DNA from: Candidula unifasciata
Taxonomy: Eukaryota > Mollusca > Gastropoda > Stylommatophora > Geomitridae
DNA: 64,000 bases
NCBI GenBank assembly: GCA_905116865.2
Contig: CAJHNH020001112.1
Location: forward strand, 321,001-385,000
Reading direction: 5' to 3'
Each line of letters opens with the position of its first letter. Positions within the stretch are counted from its first letter, which is position 1. The translations under genes and the position numbers were made by a program. The notes under the pieces were generated by a model that saw only the letters and a program-made list of their open reading frames with translations, ran no database searches and was not told the DNA's origin. Of this stretch, positions 1 to 10,330 are shown in pieces.

Positions 1-258
1 CAGGACTGCAGTTCAGTAGTGGACGAGCAACCAGAACTTTCCGTCAGAGTGTACAGCTGGTGAACGCGAAGAAGAAGAAGAAGAAGAAGAAGAAGAAGAA
101 GAAGAAGAAGAAGAAGAAGAAGAAGAAGAAGAAGAAGAAGAAGAAGAAGAAGAAGAAGAAGAAGAAGAAGAAGAAGAAGAAGAAGAAGAAGAAGAAGAAG
201 AAGAAGAAGAAGAAGAAGAAGAAGAAGAAGAAGAAGAAGAAGAAGAAGAAGAAGCTAC
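1..258 (+). repeat. GAA-1 dispersed repeat with a long (GAA)n tail
   Basis: Bases 1-66 match the end of a dispersed repeat also seen near 57296, 59500 and, inverted, near 19801, 21468, 24706, 60235 and 61900. The unit ends in ...CAGCTGGTGAACGCGAAGAAG. Here the tail has grown to about 62 GAA/AAG triplets (69-255). The lysine-only open frame across it is an artefact. A short repeat ending in a simple triplet tail is typical of a SINE, or of a LINE 3' end copied by a LINE whose own 3' end is GAA-rich. Confidence 0.7.
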
Positions 259-486
259 GTAGTTGTTGGTATTTACGGTCTCGAATATTCCAGAACAGCT
301 GTACTCGAAATAATGTAACTGGTCAGGAAAGCCAAGGAAACAATTACGTTGGTAAAGGAAGATATACAGGGAATATAGTTGGCAAAGGGTGCTGCAGAAA
401 CATATAGTTGCTGGAAGACACTACATAACGTATACTGCTGGTGACAGAAGCTAAATAAAGAGATCGTTAGATGAGGGAACTGCAGA

Positions 487-905
487 AGGGATGTAGACAT
501 CTGATGGAGTTAAGACATCTGATGGAGCTAATACATCTCATGGAGCTAAGACATCTGATGGAGCTAAGACATCTCATGGAGCTAAGACATCTGAAGGAGC
601 TAAGACATCTCATGGAGCTAATACATCTGATCGAGCTAAGACATTTCATGAAGCTAATACATCTCATGGAGCTAAGACATCTCATGGAGCTAATACATCT
701 GAAGGAGCTAAGACATCTCATGGAGCTAAGACATCTCATGGAGCTAAGACATCTGATAGAGCTAAGACATCTGATGGAGCTAAGACATCTCATGGAGCTA
801 ACACATCTCATGGAGCTAAGACATCTGATGGAGCTAAAACATCTGATGGAGCTAAGACATCTGATGGAGCTAATACATCTCATGGAGCTAAGACACCTGA
901 TGGAG
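487..905 (+). repeat. 18-bp minisatellite (GGAGCTAAGACATCTCAT)n
   Basis: About 23 tandem copies of GGAGCTAAGACATCTCAT with scattered substitutions. Because the period is divisible by three, open frames run through it on both strands (a MELRHL-type hexapeptide on +, a related RCLSSM-type on -). There is no initiation context, flanking coding sequence or non-repeat protein part, so I treat it as non-coding satellite. Confidence 0.9.
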
Positions 906-1004
906 ACAAAGAAATAATGTAGTCATTTGTAAGAGCAAAATAAAGAATTTAGCCTGTAATAAAAATAACAAATAAAACATGGTTGGTGATGTCAGCTACA
1001 CAAG

Positions 1005-1361
1005 GAATAGTCACAGACTATAAATTTCGTTGTTGCTTCTCACTCTCCATTCGCCGCTGTTTGAATCTTGGATGGGTCCAAAGATTCTTCGTAAGTGTGT
1101 TTTCAAGAATCTGTAACAAGGCTTTATCTCTTCTAGTTGTGCTCTTCGTTTCTGAGCCATATACAACTAGTCTTATCAACGTTTTATATATTTTGATCTT
1201 GGTGTTGAGAGATAGATTGATGTCGAAGGGCATAGTATACTTTATTTTCAGACTGTATTATAGATTTTATTTTTTCTCTAAGCATGATGGAGCAGTTGAA
1301 GTTTGCACTTACATATTTCCGTTCGTTTGATTTTATATGTCGACTCTGTGGCTAAGTCGAT
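1005..1361 (-). pseudogene. LINE-C fragment ending in a SINE-1 stub
   Basis: The minus strand encodes an RT C-terminal segment (NINLSLNTKIKIYKTLIRLV, then a VYGSETK motif). It is nearly the same as the LINE-C copy at 7855-8202. At 1326-1361 it contains the same 13-bp target sequence and the first 23 bp of the same SINE-1 insertion found at 8203, then diverges. The two segments therefore descend from one ancestral locus that already carried the SINE. Confidence 0.75.
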
Positions 1362-1404
1362 ATGTAAATTTGGTCAGCCAATAAGATCAGTCAAAACTAG
1401 CAAA

Positions 1405-2617
1405 TGAAAGATATTTATTAACACTAAAGATCTAATGAAAAGATCGGCTAAATATTTTGAAATACTTCTGAATAGAACAGCCCCAGAAGTTCCTCCAGCT
1501 ATCCATCTTCTAGAACTGAAACTGTAAGATACTTACTGTCTAAAGAGGAAATTATGAAAGTTTTAAATCTTCTGAATAAAGGAAAGGCCAGATGATATCG
1601 CAGCAGAAGTTAGTAAGGCCAATATAAACATATCAACGAAACTGCTACAGATTATTCAGTAAATGACATCCTGTGAAACTAGACAAAAAAGTAATCTGCA
1701 GGAGAGTGAGAGGTATGAATTATGTTACTGTCAATTCCTGGGAAAAATATTAAGTCGGAATATTTTGTAAAGATAAAAGATGTTACTGAAAGAAAGCTAC
1801 GAGAGTAACAGCCAGGTTTTCGGCCAAACAGATCCTGTACTGACCAGATAGCCGCATTATGTATTATAATAGAACAAAGCATTGAACTGAACTCACCGCT
1901 TTACATTGGATTCATACATCATGAAAACGCATTTGTCCGCTAAATAGGGAAACTCTCTGGAAATTGATGCGGCACTATGGGATCCCATAGAAAATTATTA
2001 ACTTAGTAGGAACATATCAACATAAAAAGACACTAAATGTCGAGTTTTTCACGAGAAAAAGCTAACAGATACATTTGAAATAAGAACAGGTGTGCGACAG
2101 GACTGTCTTTTGTCGCCTCTCCTATTTGTTACTGGCAGTAGACTAGATTATGAAGACAGTAACTGCTAACATCAAGAATGGAATTCAGTGGACCCCTACA
2201 ACACAGCTTGAGGATCTGGACTTCGATGATGATATTGCTCTTCTGTAGCACTCACGGAATCACATGTAAGATAAATTAAATACACTTGATGCGAGATCAC
2301 TTCAGCTAGAGCTGAAAATCCATTAGGGAAACACCAAGATAATGAGAATAAATCAGGAAAATAGTAATGTGGTTTCTCTTAACGGTATCCCATTCCCGGA
2401 TGTGGAGTCGTTGCCCTATTTGGGCAGTAATGTAGATATAGATAGGGTAAGTGATAGAGATATTAAGTTACGAATACAAAGGCAAGAGGAGATTTCGTTG
2501 CACTAGAACATGTGTGGAGCTCAAAAGAAATAAAACTAATACTTAACTTTAAATCTTTAATTCTAATGTCAAATCAGTACTGTAATATTGAGCTGAAACA
2601 TGGAGAACAGTTTAAAC
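1405..2617 (+). pseudogene. Old, degenerate LINE-A copy (RT region)
   Basis: The nucleotide sequence follows the better-preserved LINE-A at 16849-18090 almost without interruption, from the TAACACTAAAGATC block through the RT core to the CATGGAGAACA block near 2600. Many stops and indels break the frame; the FADD-type core reads GATGATGATATTGCT with changes near 2225. It is truncated at both ends and inactive. Confidence 0.8.
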
Positions 2618-2943
2618 TAGAAACGCTCAGCTACAGAAAGAACGGATCTGATGGTGTAAGTTACAGAAAGATGCAGCTTGTTATTAGAGCTAAATAAAGA
2701 ACTCATCTGATAATGTAAGCTAAAGAAAGATGCAGCTGGTTATCAGAGCTAAATAAAGAACTCATCAGCTGATGTAAGCTACAGAAAGATGCAGCTGGTT
2801 ATCAGATCTTAATATAAAAAATGCAAATGGTAATGTGAGCTACATAAAAAATGCAGCTGTTTATTGCAGCTAACGAAAGAACGCATCTGGTGATGCCACA
2901 GATAAAATGCAGCCGGCTATCAGAACCGAATAAAGAACAAGAA
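2618..2943 (+). repeat. About 60-bp minisatellite, left part
   Basis: Imperfect tandem units of roughly 60 bp share the core AGATGCAGCTGGTTATCAGA followed by GCTAAATAAAGAACTCATC. The array is broken by the candidate LTR (2944-3595) and by LINE-B (3656-6864), and resumes at 3604-3655 and 6865-6960. Confidence 0.75.
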
Positions 2944-3595
2944 TGGGGGATATTTTCACCCAGATTAGGAAGGTTGGGGGGAAGGCCCAAAGCTAACATA
3001 AAACACCGTTATATTCCAGATACTCGGATCAAACGAGGATCTTGAGATAGGTGATGACCACTAGTTATCACGGGTATCACGACGACGCGACCAAAGGTCG
3101 CCACGTGAAAGTAAAGGACCACCACGTGTTGCCACGTGAAACTAACCCGTGGTATAAGTCAGACATGATTCTGATCAAGTTTAGTTTGTGTCGAACTGTT
3201 GGAGCGAGAGGATGTGCGACTGAGTGTAAGAATGTCAACGTAAGACTGTTTGTTGCGAAAGGAGACCCTGGCGACAAAGTGTGAAGCCAAGATCGACCAA
3301 GCCAGTCTGTGTAATGGCAAGAAACTGAACCTGATTTATTGGAGCCGACTCTGGTCAGTGAATGCATGGAGAACCTGCTCGTTGAAGGCTGCGTGAATTG
3401 GTGTGAGAGAGCTGTGTATTAGGACAACGACTGGACATTGATGTAAGTTATAACATGTCAATAAATCGATGCTCGTATGACTAACTTGGTGTCGGCGTGT
3501 ACCAGTTATGTAACGTAGAGTGTGTGAGAAGAACATCCACTACACACACATGAACACCACCTAGACAACGAGAGAATAAAACCCCACTTATTGCA
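2944..3595. mobile_element. Candidate solo LTR
   Basis: A 652-bp segment starts TGGGGGATATTTTC and ends CCACTTATTGCA, so it has TG...CA ends. It is flanked by the identical octamer AACAAGAA (2936-2943 and 3596-3603) and sits in a minisatellite that continues on both sides. It has AATAAA motifs near 3461 and 3575, and no protein-coding content that I recognise. A solo LTR left by recombination fits best, although most LTR elements duplicate 4-6 bp; the octamer may include chance extension. Confidence 0.5.
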
Positions 3596-3655
3596 AACAA
3601 GAAAGAAAAGAACGTATCTGGTGATGTAAGCTACATAAAGAATGCAGTTGCTTAT

Positions 3656-6600
3656 TCTTCTTCTTCTACTTCTTCACTTCCTCTTTTACCGCTGTGGGTG
3701 TCGAGGGAGATATAAGGTTCTGTTTCTAGCTCTTCTGGCTGCCTCGACCATAGGCACATCGTGCTGTTGTAGAGTTTCTCTGATGTTATCCTCCCATCTT
3801 GTTTTTGGTCTACCCCGTGCTCTACGTCCTTCTTCTCTTCCCATGTATGCTTTGTATGGTATGGTGTCACAAGGCATTCTCTCTAAGTGGGCAAACCATT
3901 TTACTTGCTGTCTTTGTATGTAATCCAGAATTGGTTCTGTGCCGACTTGTTCTCTTATGATCTCATTTCTGATCTTATCTCTTATGGTCACTCCTACAGC
4001 CCTTCTCAGACATCTCATTTCCGTGGTTACTAATTTTCTTTTATGGTTTGTTGTGAGTGACCATGTCTGGCACTGGTAGCACAGAGTTGGAATAAATATG
4101 CTTTGAATAAGATGTCTCTTTGTGCTGACTGGGATTGTCTTATGCTGTAAGAGGGGGGCTAGCTGTCCCAATACTTGGTTTGCTTTACTGCATCTAATGT
4201 CAATTTCTTTATCCAATTTCCCATCTTCGGTAAATGTAGTTCCCAGATATTTAAACTCAGATGCCTGTTTAATGCCTTTGTATTCTATTGTTATGTTTAG
4301 ATCTGTCTTCTTTTTTCCTATTGACATTACTTCTGTCTTTTCAGTGTTGATTTTCATATTATTTGTTTTACATTCTTCATTCATGGATGTTAGATGTTGT
4401 TGCAATTTCATGGCTGTATCTGCTATCAAGGCCTGGTCATCTGCAAAGAGTAATTCGTTGATCTTACTAAGATCTTCATTCATAGGCTTGGCATTCTTGC
4501 ATATACTGTCGATGTAGGTGATAAACAGCAGTGGTGATAAGACACATCCCTGTCTTACTCCAGATGTCACTGTGAAAGGATGAGATGTTCCCTGATTTAT
4601 TCTAACTACACTTCTACAATCCCTGTATAAACTTTTGCACACTTCGATGAGGTGTTCGCTTACTCCATATCTTGACATTATTTTCCATAATAATTGTCTG
4701 TCGACTCTGTCAAATGCCTTCTCCTGGTCTACGAATGCCACAAATAAGTTCTTATTGTATTCGATGTTCTTTTCTATTAACTGTTTAAGTGTGAAGATTG
4801 CATCTGTGCAGCTTCTATTTCTCCTAAATCCCATCTGTTCTTCTGCCAGCTGTGGTTCTATCACTGGTCTCAGTCTTGTTTCTATTATCTTGGCATACAT
4901 TTTGCCAACATGGCTTAAAAGAGAGATGCCTCGATATTGACCGCATTCTCGTTTGCTTCCTTTGTTCTTCCACAATGGTATAACTATTGCATGTTGCCAA
5001 TCAATAGGGGCCGTTTGTTGTACCCATGCTGCATTGAATATTCTGTGAAGCCATCTGATGCTGCTTTCACCTGCTGCTTGAATTATTTCTGTTGGTAATC
5101 TATCAGCTCCTTGTGCTTTATATTTGGGAGACTGTTTAATTACTTTTTCTATTTCATCCATTAGTATGTGTGGTTCTAACACTGTTGCTCTGTGCTCTTC
5201 AGTTGTTCTTTCCTGATGATCTCCTAGAGGATTAAAGAGCTCATTGAAGTATTCCCTCCATCTTTCTGCAATCTCGGGTGGATCTATCAAAGGCCTTCCT
5301 GTCTTATCATTAATTATTTCAGTGGGGTTGTAGCTCTCATCTATTTTCCGCATATTTTTAACCACTTTGAAAAATTTTCTGCTGGCTGTTTTCTCATTTT
5401 CTGCTAGTGACTCACCGAAACGTTCCCAGGATGCTTGTTTTGCTTTCTTGACACTCCTATTGGTTTCTCTCCTTTGCAGTCTATAGTTTATATAATCTTC
5501 TTCTTTCTTTGATTTTATCCACTGTTTATATAAGTCTTTTTTCTTTTTAATTGCTTCTTTTACTTCTTCGCACCACCAAGGTGAATATTTGTTATTTCCT
5601 CGTCTGTTTCCACTCTTCCGTTTTCCACATAATTCTTCTGCAATACTAAGCATAGTGTTTTTATATATACTCCATTCTTCCTCAATATTGCCAACTACAT
5701 GTGGAAGTTGTTTGAATGCTGTCTCTACTTTCTGTTGTAACTGTTCTTTTACTCCTTCCTGTTTCAGATTTGCTATCTTGATGAGATCCTTGTTTTTGTT
5801 TAATTTCTTTCTGTGTTTCTTTAATGTAAGATGTTTTGCTGTTAACACAACTATTTTATGGTCAGTGTCACATAGACCATTAGGGATTGCTCTTGAATCA
5901 AGAATTCTCCTTCTTCCTTGAACTCTGGTAAGTATAAAGTCAATCTGGCTCTTGATGGAGATATCATTCCATTTGTACCAAGTGTAAAGTTGTGAATCTC
6001 TATGGTCAAAGAATGTGTTCGTAATAAAAAGATTGTGCTGGCTGCATAGATCCAATATTCTTTGACCATTTCCATTTCTAGCACTGTTCTTAGCTGCATG
6101 TGGACCTAAAAATTGTTCGTATTCTCTTCTGTTATTTCCTACCCTCCCGTTGAAGTCACCCATTACATATAGTATGCTGCTTCCCTCAACTTTCTTTATC
6201 TCATCAGACAGATCGTCAAAGAATTCATCTTTCTGCTCTTCTGTATAATTATCATTGCATGGTGCATATATCTGTATATATGTTTCAGCTTGTTCTCCTC
6301 TTTTAATTTTCAAAGTAATAATTCTATCTGAGTGATAATGTATGTCTAATATGTAGTTAGATATGTCTGGATGTACCAGGAAACCCACTCCATTCTTCGA
6401 TGTTTCTCCTCCTGCATATGTTAGTAAGTAGCCTCTGTGTATTTTCTTATTAATATTTCCCTTGCGTCCTATGTCAGCTAGCCCCATTAACTTGATTTTC
6501 CTTTTTTCCATCATTTCAATAATCTCTTCTGTTTTATTTCCCAGGCCAGCGGTGTTAAGTGTTGCAATCTTGTATTTCGCTGTTCTGTCTCGTAGTCCGT

Positions 6601-6864
6601 TAACATTGCCATGGTCAGATACCGTTTGATCAGTCCGTTTATATCTCATTTTGATTTTTGTAGCGGTATAAAATCCATTGCCGGCTTGCTAGGCCTGTCG
6701 CAACTTCACCAGAGCCCCGTTGGCCAGGACGTTTCGGGGTGACCCAGGGTGGCCTTCATGGCTACCGTAGCGGTCCCGTGGCACGAGGCCACACCATACT
6801 TCGCCCACACCTAGCAATCCCCTACTTTGTCCTGTTACCACCTCTCACGACGAGGACGTGGGGT
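3656..6864 (-). mobile_element. LINE-B: full-length RTE-like retrotransposon
   Basis: A 3.2-kb insertion bounded by a perfect 13-bp target-site duplication TGCAGTTGCTTAT (3643-3655 and 6865-6877). On the minus strand it has a GC-rich leader of about 215 bp, one long ORF, and a 3' end of short (AGA) triplets at 3656-3680. One ORF with endonuclease then RT and no ORF1 suggests the RTE group, but I cannot assign the clade by eye. The exact TSD and intact ORF mark it as recent. Confidence 0.92.
3686..6649 (-). CDS. LINE-B endonuclease-reverse transcriptase, intact 987 aa
   Basis: The protein nicks target DNA and copies the LINE RNA there (target-primed reverse transcription). The N-terminal APE-type endonuclease (about residues 25-270) shows IATLNTAGLGNK, QIYAPCND, MGDFNGRVG and SQIDFIL, then CDTDHKIVV where Thr replaces the usual Ser of SDH. 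A basic, helical linker follows. The RT domain (about 540-800) has FVDQEKAFDRVD, SGVRQGCVLSPLLF and the catalytic LFADDQ near residue 736. The C-terminus has the GRRARGRPKTRWEDNIRE block common to this LINE group. The start ATG at 6647-6649 follows the GC-rich leader. There is no frameshift or stop, so it may still be functional. Confidence 0.93.
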   Translation of the reverse strand: MRYKRTDQTVSDHGNVNGLRDRTAKYKIATLNTAGLGNKTEEIIEMMEKRKIKLMGLADIGRKGNINKKIHRGYLLTYAGGETSKNGVGFLVHPDISNYILDIHYHSDRIITLKIKRGEQAETYIQIYAPCNDNYTEEQKDEFFDDLSDEIKKVEGSSILYVMGDFNGRVGNNRREYEQFLGPHAAKNSARNGNGQRILDLCSQHNLFITNTFFDHRDSQLYTWYKWNDISIKSQIDFILTRVQGRRRILDSRAIPNGLCDTDHKIVVLTAKHLTLKKHRKKLNKNKDLIKIANLKQEGVKEQLQQKVETAFKQLPHVVGNIEEEWSIYKNTMLSIAEELCGKRKSGNRRGNNKYSPWWCEEVKEAIKKKKDLYKQWIKSKKEEDYINYRLQRRETNRSVKKAKQASWERFGESLAENEKTASRKFFKVVKNMRKIDESYNPTEIINDKTGRPLIDPPEIAERWREYFNELFNPLGDHQERTTEEHRATVLEPHILMDEIEKVIKQSPKYKAQGADRLPTEIIQAAGESSIRWLHRIFNAAWVQQTAPIDWQHAIVIPLWKNKGSKRECGQYRGISLLSHVGKMYAKIIETRLRPVIEPQLAEEQMGFRRNRSCTDAIFTLKQLIEKNIEYNKNLFVAFVDQEKAFDRVDRQLLWKIMSRYGVSEHLIEVCKSLYRDCRSVVRINQGTSHPFTVTSGVRQGCVLSPLLFITYIDSICKNAKPMNEDLSKINELLFADDQALIADTAMKLQQHLTSMNEECKTNNMKINTEKTEVMSIGKKKTDLNITIEYKGIKQASEFKYLGTTFTEDGKLDKEIDIRCSKANQVLGQLAPLLQHKTIPVSTKRHLIQSIFIPTLCYQCQTWSLTTNHKRKLVTTEMRCLRRAVGVTIRDKIRNEIIREQVGTEPILDYIQRQQVKWFAHLERMPCDTIPYKAYMGREEGRRARGRPKTRWEDNIRETLQQHDVPMVEAARRARNRTLYLPRHPQR

Positions 6865-6960
6865 TGCAGTTGCTTATGATAGCTTTAAAATCATTTGGTG
6901 ATTGTAGCTAAAGAAACACTCTAAATAATAAAGAATTTGCAGAAACACTTCAGGTAATCG
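6865..6960 (+). repeat. About 60-bp minisatellite, right part
   Basis: The minisatellite resumes after LINE-B, starting with the second copy of the 13-bp target site. Units are degenerate here (GATTGTAGCTAAAGAAACAC, AATAAAGAATTTGCAGAAAC). Confidence 0.55.
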
Positions 6961-7544
6961 AAATAACCGTGGACTCAGGATAAGCTGATAACCGCTGCAT
7001 TGCGGCGTGGGATAACAAACGCCAGCTTGTCCATCTCGCCGAAATAAAGAAAAATATCAATAAGCAGAAGTAAACATGTAAACATTAACATGCAGGAGCA
7101 ATCATCAATACGCAGAGAAAGACAAAAATAGCCTGGTTGGTGGGAAAAACAAACAATTAATTTTGCGATGGCCTTGCCACGTTCGATTCAAGCAGGCGTG
7201 ACAGTCCAATCAAATGCGAAGCCACTAGGTGCACAGTGAAACCAAAACTCGGAATCGTGTAAACATGAAACTACGGCAGGGCTCATTATCCGTAGTCGAA
7301 TATTCCAGACAGTAATCAAGGCAGCAGCAATCAGCGTTGTCAGACAGTAGTTTGGTCATTTGATGAAAAGTGGTCCCACGGCATGGAAGCGCGTGTGTAT
7401 TAGAGATGAGTGATAGTGCACGAGACAAACGGATGTGGTGCAGACGTGATTACCTATGATGCTACGCAGCAGTGATTACATTAAAATCTGGTTAACACGA
7501 AATCGCTTAAGAAAAACACTCGGTTAACACGCATAAATGTTTAG
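6961..7544. other. Unassigned stretch
   Basis: I see no coding signal, tandem repeat or recognisable mobile element here. Short open frames are unremarkable. Confidence 0.5.
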
Positions 7545-9090
7545 TCACAGCAGGGATGTATCATTGTTATTATCAGTCTTCATCTTCATCTTCTTCAGCA
7601 TTCCGAACCCTTGAAGTTTATTGCTGCAGGTATCACTCGCTGTGATATGTCTGGTTCCCCTTCGCTTTCCAGCTGGTGACACCAAGTGTTTGCAGGTCTG
7701 TCTGGACGTTATCTCTCCATTGTCTTCTTGGTCTGCCTCGTGGCCTACGACCATTCATATCCCTCAAGTATACAGTTTTTACCTCTCTGTCATCTGACAT
7801 CCTCTCAATACGCCCTAGCCGTTTCAGTCTATTAGCTTTCATGACGCCCGATCAGGTGTAATTTAAACAGACTATGAATTTCGTTGTTGCTTCTCACTCT
7901 CCAATCCCCGCTGTTTGCATTTTGGATGGGTCCAAAGATTCTTCGTAAATGTGTTTTCGAGAATTTGTAACAAGGCTTCATCTCTTCTAGTTGTGCTCTA
8001 CGTTTCAGAGCCATATACAACTAGTCTTATCAACGTTTTATATATTTTGATCTTGGTGTTGAGAGATAGATTGACTTTAGCAGATGTCGAAAGGCATAGT
8101 ATACTTTATTTCCAGATTGTATTCTAGATTTTACTTCTTCTCTAAGCATGTTGGAGCAGTTGAAGTTTGCACTTACATATTTCCGTTCGTTTGATATTAT
8201 ATGTCGGCTCTGTGGCTAAGTCGATGCGAACGCTTCGTAATGCCGGGGTACCGGGTTCGATACCAGCTGCGGGCCATGCGCCTTGCGTTGGTTTCGACAG
8301 TAGTATCAGGGAGCCGACCGTCTAGAGGCAACGGCAAACTACTGGTCGTAAATTTGCCTAGAGAAACCACACAACAGCCAGGTGCTGCTTGGGTTGGTTC
8401 TGCAACGTCCTGTAAAGGATACGCAACTAACCTTTGATTTTATATTATCGACTTGAGGTCAGAGTTTATACTCTTTCCTTGTCTTGTTACTATTCCAAAT
8501 TCTCTCTTATCTTGATTGATAACTAGTCCCATTGTGTGAGCTGCTTCTTTTAAGAGAGTCGTTATTTTTAACAGTCTCTAGCTCATTTTCTCCAACGATA
8601 TCAAGTATTCTTGTAGTTGCTCCTATAGTACACTCTTGTTTTAATTTCCTTATAATTTTCTCCAGGACCAAGTTGAACAGAAGTGGGGACAGGGCATCAC
8701 CTTGCTTTAAACCAGATGTTATTTGAAAAGGGTCTGACTTTCTGCCTTTATATGTTACTATATTACAAATGTCTTCCATACATAGTTTGGTCATGGTGGC
8801 TAACTTCTTTGGTACTCCAAAGTCCTTCATAGCATTCCATAAACTGTTTCTATGTACACTATCATACTCCTTTTTAAAATTAATAAAAACATTATGACAT
8901 CTCTTCAATATTCCAAGTTTTGATCTGCTATTTGCCGTAAAATAAATATCTGATCTATTGCTGATCTGTTCTGTTGGAAACCCGCTTGGTAATCTCCCAG
9001 TATGTCTTTGACGTATGGTTTTAGCCTGTGTAGCAGTACCGCTGATAGTATCTTATAGCTTGTAGATAATAGTGATGTTCCTCTATAATT
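7545..9090 (-). pseudogene. LINE-C, 5'-truncated and split by SINE-1
   Basis: Minus-strand non-LTR retrotransposon remains. From 9085 downwards they encode RT: YRGTSLLSTSYKILSAVLLH, AGFQQNRS, FINFKKEYDSVHRNSLWNAM and SGLKQGDALSPLLFNLVLEK. SINE-1 interrupts it at 8203-8432. Past the SINE come the connection region and the C-terminal NGRRPRGRPRRQWRDNVQTD block (about 7730), ending near 7560 in a TCTTCATC-rich 3' end. Several stops and frame changes, a missing 5' half and the SINE make it inactive. A related 3' end lies at 18086-18420 and another at 50500-50715. Confidence 0.85.
8203..8432 (+). mobile_element. SINE-1 (tRNA-derived), inserted in LINE-C
   Basis: A 230-bp element with a pol III promoter: A box TGGCTAAGTCG (8212-8222) and B box GGTTCGATACC. 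A central block, GGCAACGGCAAACTACTGG followed by TTTGCCTAGAGAAACC, resembles the Nin core domain described in several metazoan SINEs. It is flanked by near-identical 13-mers, TTTGATATTATAT (8190-8202) and TTTGATTTTATAT (8433-8445). Other copies lie at 37416-37643 and, inverted, at 51790-51975. Confidence 0.85.
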
Positions 9091-9177
9091 GTCATGTTAG
9101 TCCTCATGCTAACACGATATTTTTAAACGCTTACTCAATTTTTCGGTCACACTGAATTCGTATTAGTGAGTGAGTGA

Positions 9178-9390
9178 CTTTCTACCCTACTAGGACATCA
9201 CAAAAGCGATAAACACCCGATGACACAACGTGCCACCATGTGGATGAGGATCACCAATGAGAGGTCCCAGAAACCGCGTTCAGACATTTGGCCATTTTTA
9301 TGGCCTGCCTATATTGCGGCCCCTGGCAAAAGCCAGAGTGCGGCTTCAAATAACAGAAAAAATTACGTCCTGAAAAGGACGTAAGGACTT
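9178..9390 (+). repeat. About 205-bp dispersed repeat, copy 1
   Basis: This segment (TGAGTGACTTTCTACCCTAC ... GGCGGCCCC-type core ... ATTACGTCC) matches 10121-10330 at roughly 90% in the same orientation. It contains TATTGCGGCCCCTGGCAAAA. The element class is unknown. Confidence 0.7.
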
Positions 9391-9391
9391 G

Positions 9392-9945
9392 AAGCTATAT
9401 TCGTGTTAGTAAAGAAAAAGACAAGATGAGCTTTCATAGCACTCGGGAATTTGTGGAGGACAAAATAAATTATACTAACACAAAGCTTAAAATCCTCCAT
9501 TCTAGTGTCCCATCAGTCAGTACTGTTGTGTGGAGCGGAAACACGAAGAACAGCTAAAACAACTACCAATAAACTAGAAACATTTATCAACAGGTGGCTG
9601 CGAAGAATAAAGGGAATTAACTGGTATGATAGAATCACTAACGTAGAGCTTCGGGAGAGAACTAAACAAGTACCAGTGGAGCCAGAAGTGAAGAAATGGC
9701 GCTGGCGTTAGATAAAACAGGCGTTGTGAAAACTGAGAACAATATAATTAGAATGTCTTTGCAATAAAACCCACTGGGGCATATAAATAAAGGAAGAAGG
9801 GAAAAAAAAACATGGAGGGGTTGAAAAAAGATGTGGAGGACATGGAGAAGGTTGCATCTATAACGAAAGATAGAGCGACTTGGCATGTGTTGGTTAAGGG
9901 CCTATGCTCCACTGGGGCCCAGAAAGGCAGAAGAAGTAAAGCACA
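9392..9945 (+). pseudogene. LINE-A 3' end, 5'-truncated
   Basis: Plus-strand match to the end of LINE-A: GAAACACGAAGAACAGCTAA encodes the ETRRTAK block, then FINRWLRRIKGINWYDRITN. The terminal ...GCCTATGCTCCACTGGGG is followed by an AGAAGAAG tail near 9930. Stops interrupt the frame. It fixes the LINE-A 3' terminus as a GAA-type tail, as at 21345-21360. Confidence 0.8.
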
Positions 9946-10120
9946 GTGGAACTTCGCTTAATGAGCATAATTCGTTCCAGAATCATACTCGTTAAGCTAA
10001 ACACTCGTTATGCGAAACAATTTTTCTCATATAAATTAATGTAAAATACGATCATGCGTTCCATGTCGAAAAAAAAACTCACAAAATGGCTATGTATGAA
10101 TGAATGAATGAATTTCTACC

Positions 10121-10330
10121 CCACCAGGACATCACACAAGCGATAAACACCCGATGACACAAAGTGCCACCATGTGGATGAGGATCGCCGTGGAGAGGTC
10201 CCAGAAACCGCGTTCAGACAATTGGCCATATTGATAGCCTGCCTATATTGCGGCCCCTGGCAAAAGCCAGAGTGGGGCTTCAAAAAACAAAAAATTACGT
10301 CCTTAAAAGGGTGTGGGGATAAATCATGGC
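10121..10330 (+). repeat. About 205-bp dispersed repeat, copy 2
   Basis: Second copy of the 9178-9390 repeat, preceded by a short (TGAA)n run (10098-10112). Upstream, 9955-10075 holds AACTTCGCTTAATGAGCATA and related palindromic sequence that may be a MITE end. The stretch from 10331 to 10790 is AT-rich, with nothing recognised. Confidence 0.65.

Noticed and set aside
60..407. 115-codon lysine-rich open frame
   Set aside because: It is the (AAG)n tail of a repeat read in one frame.
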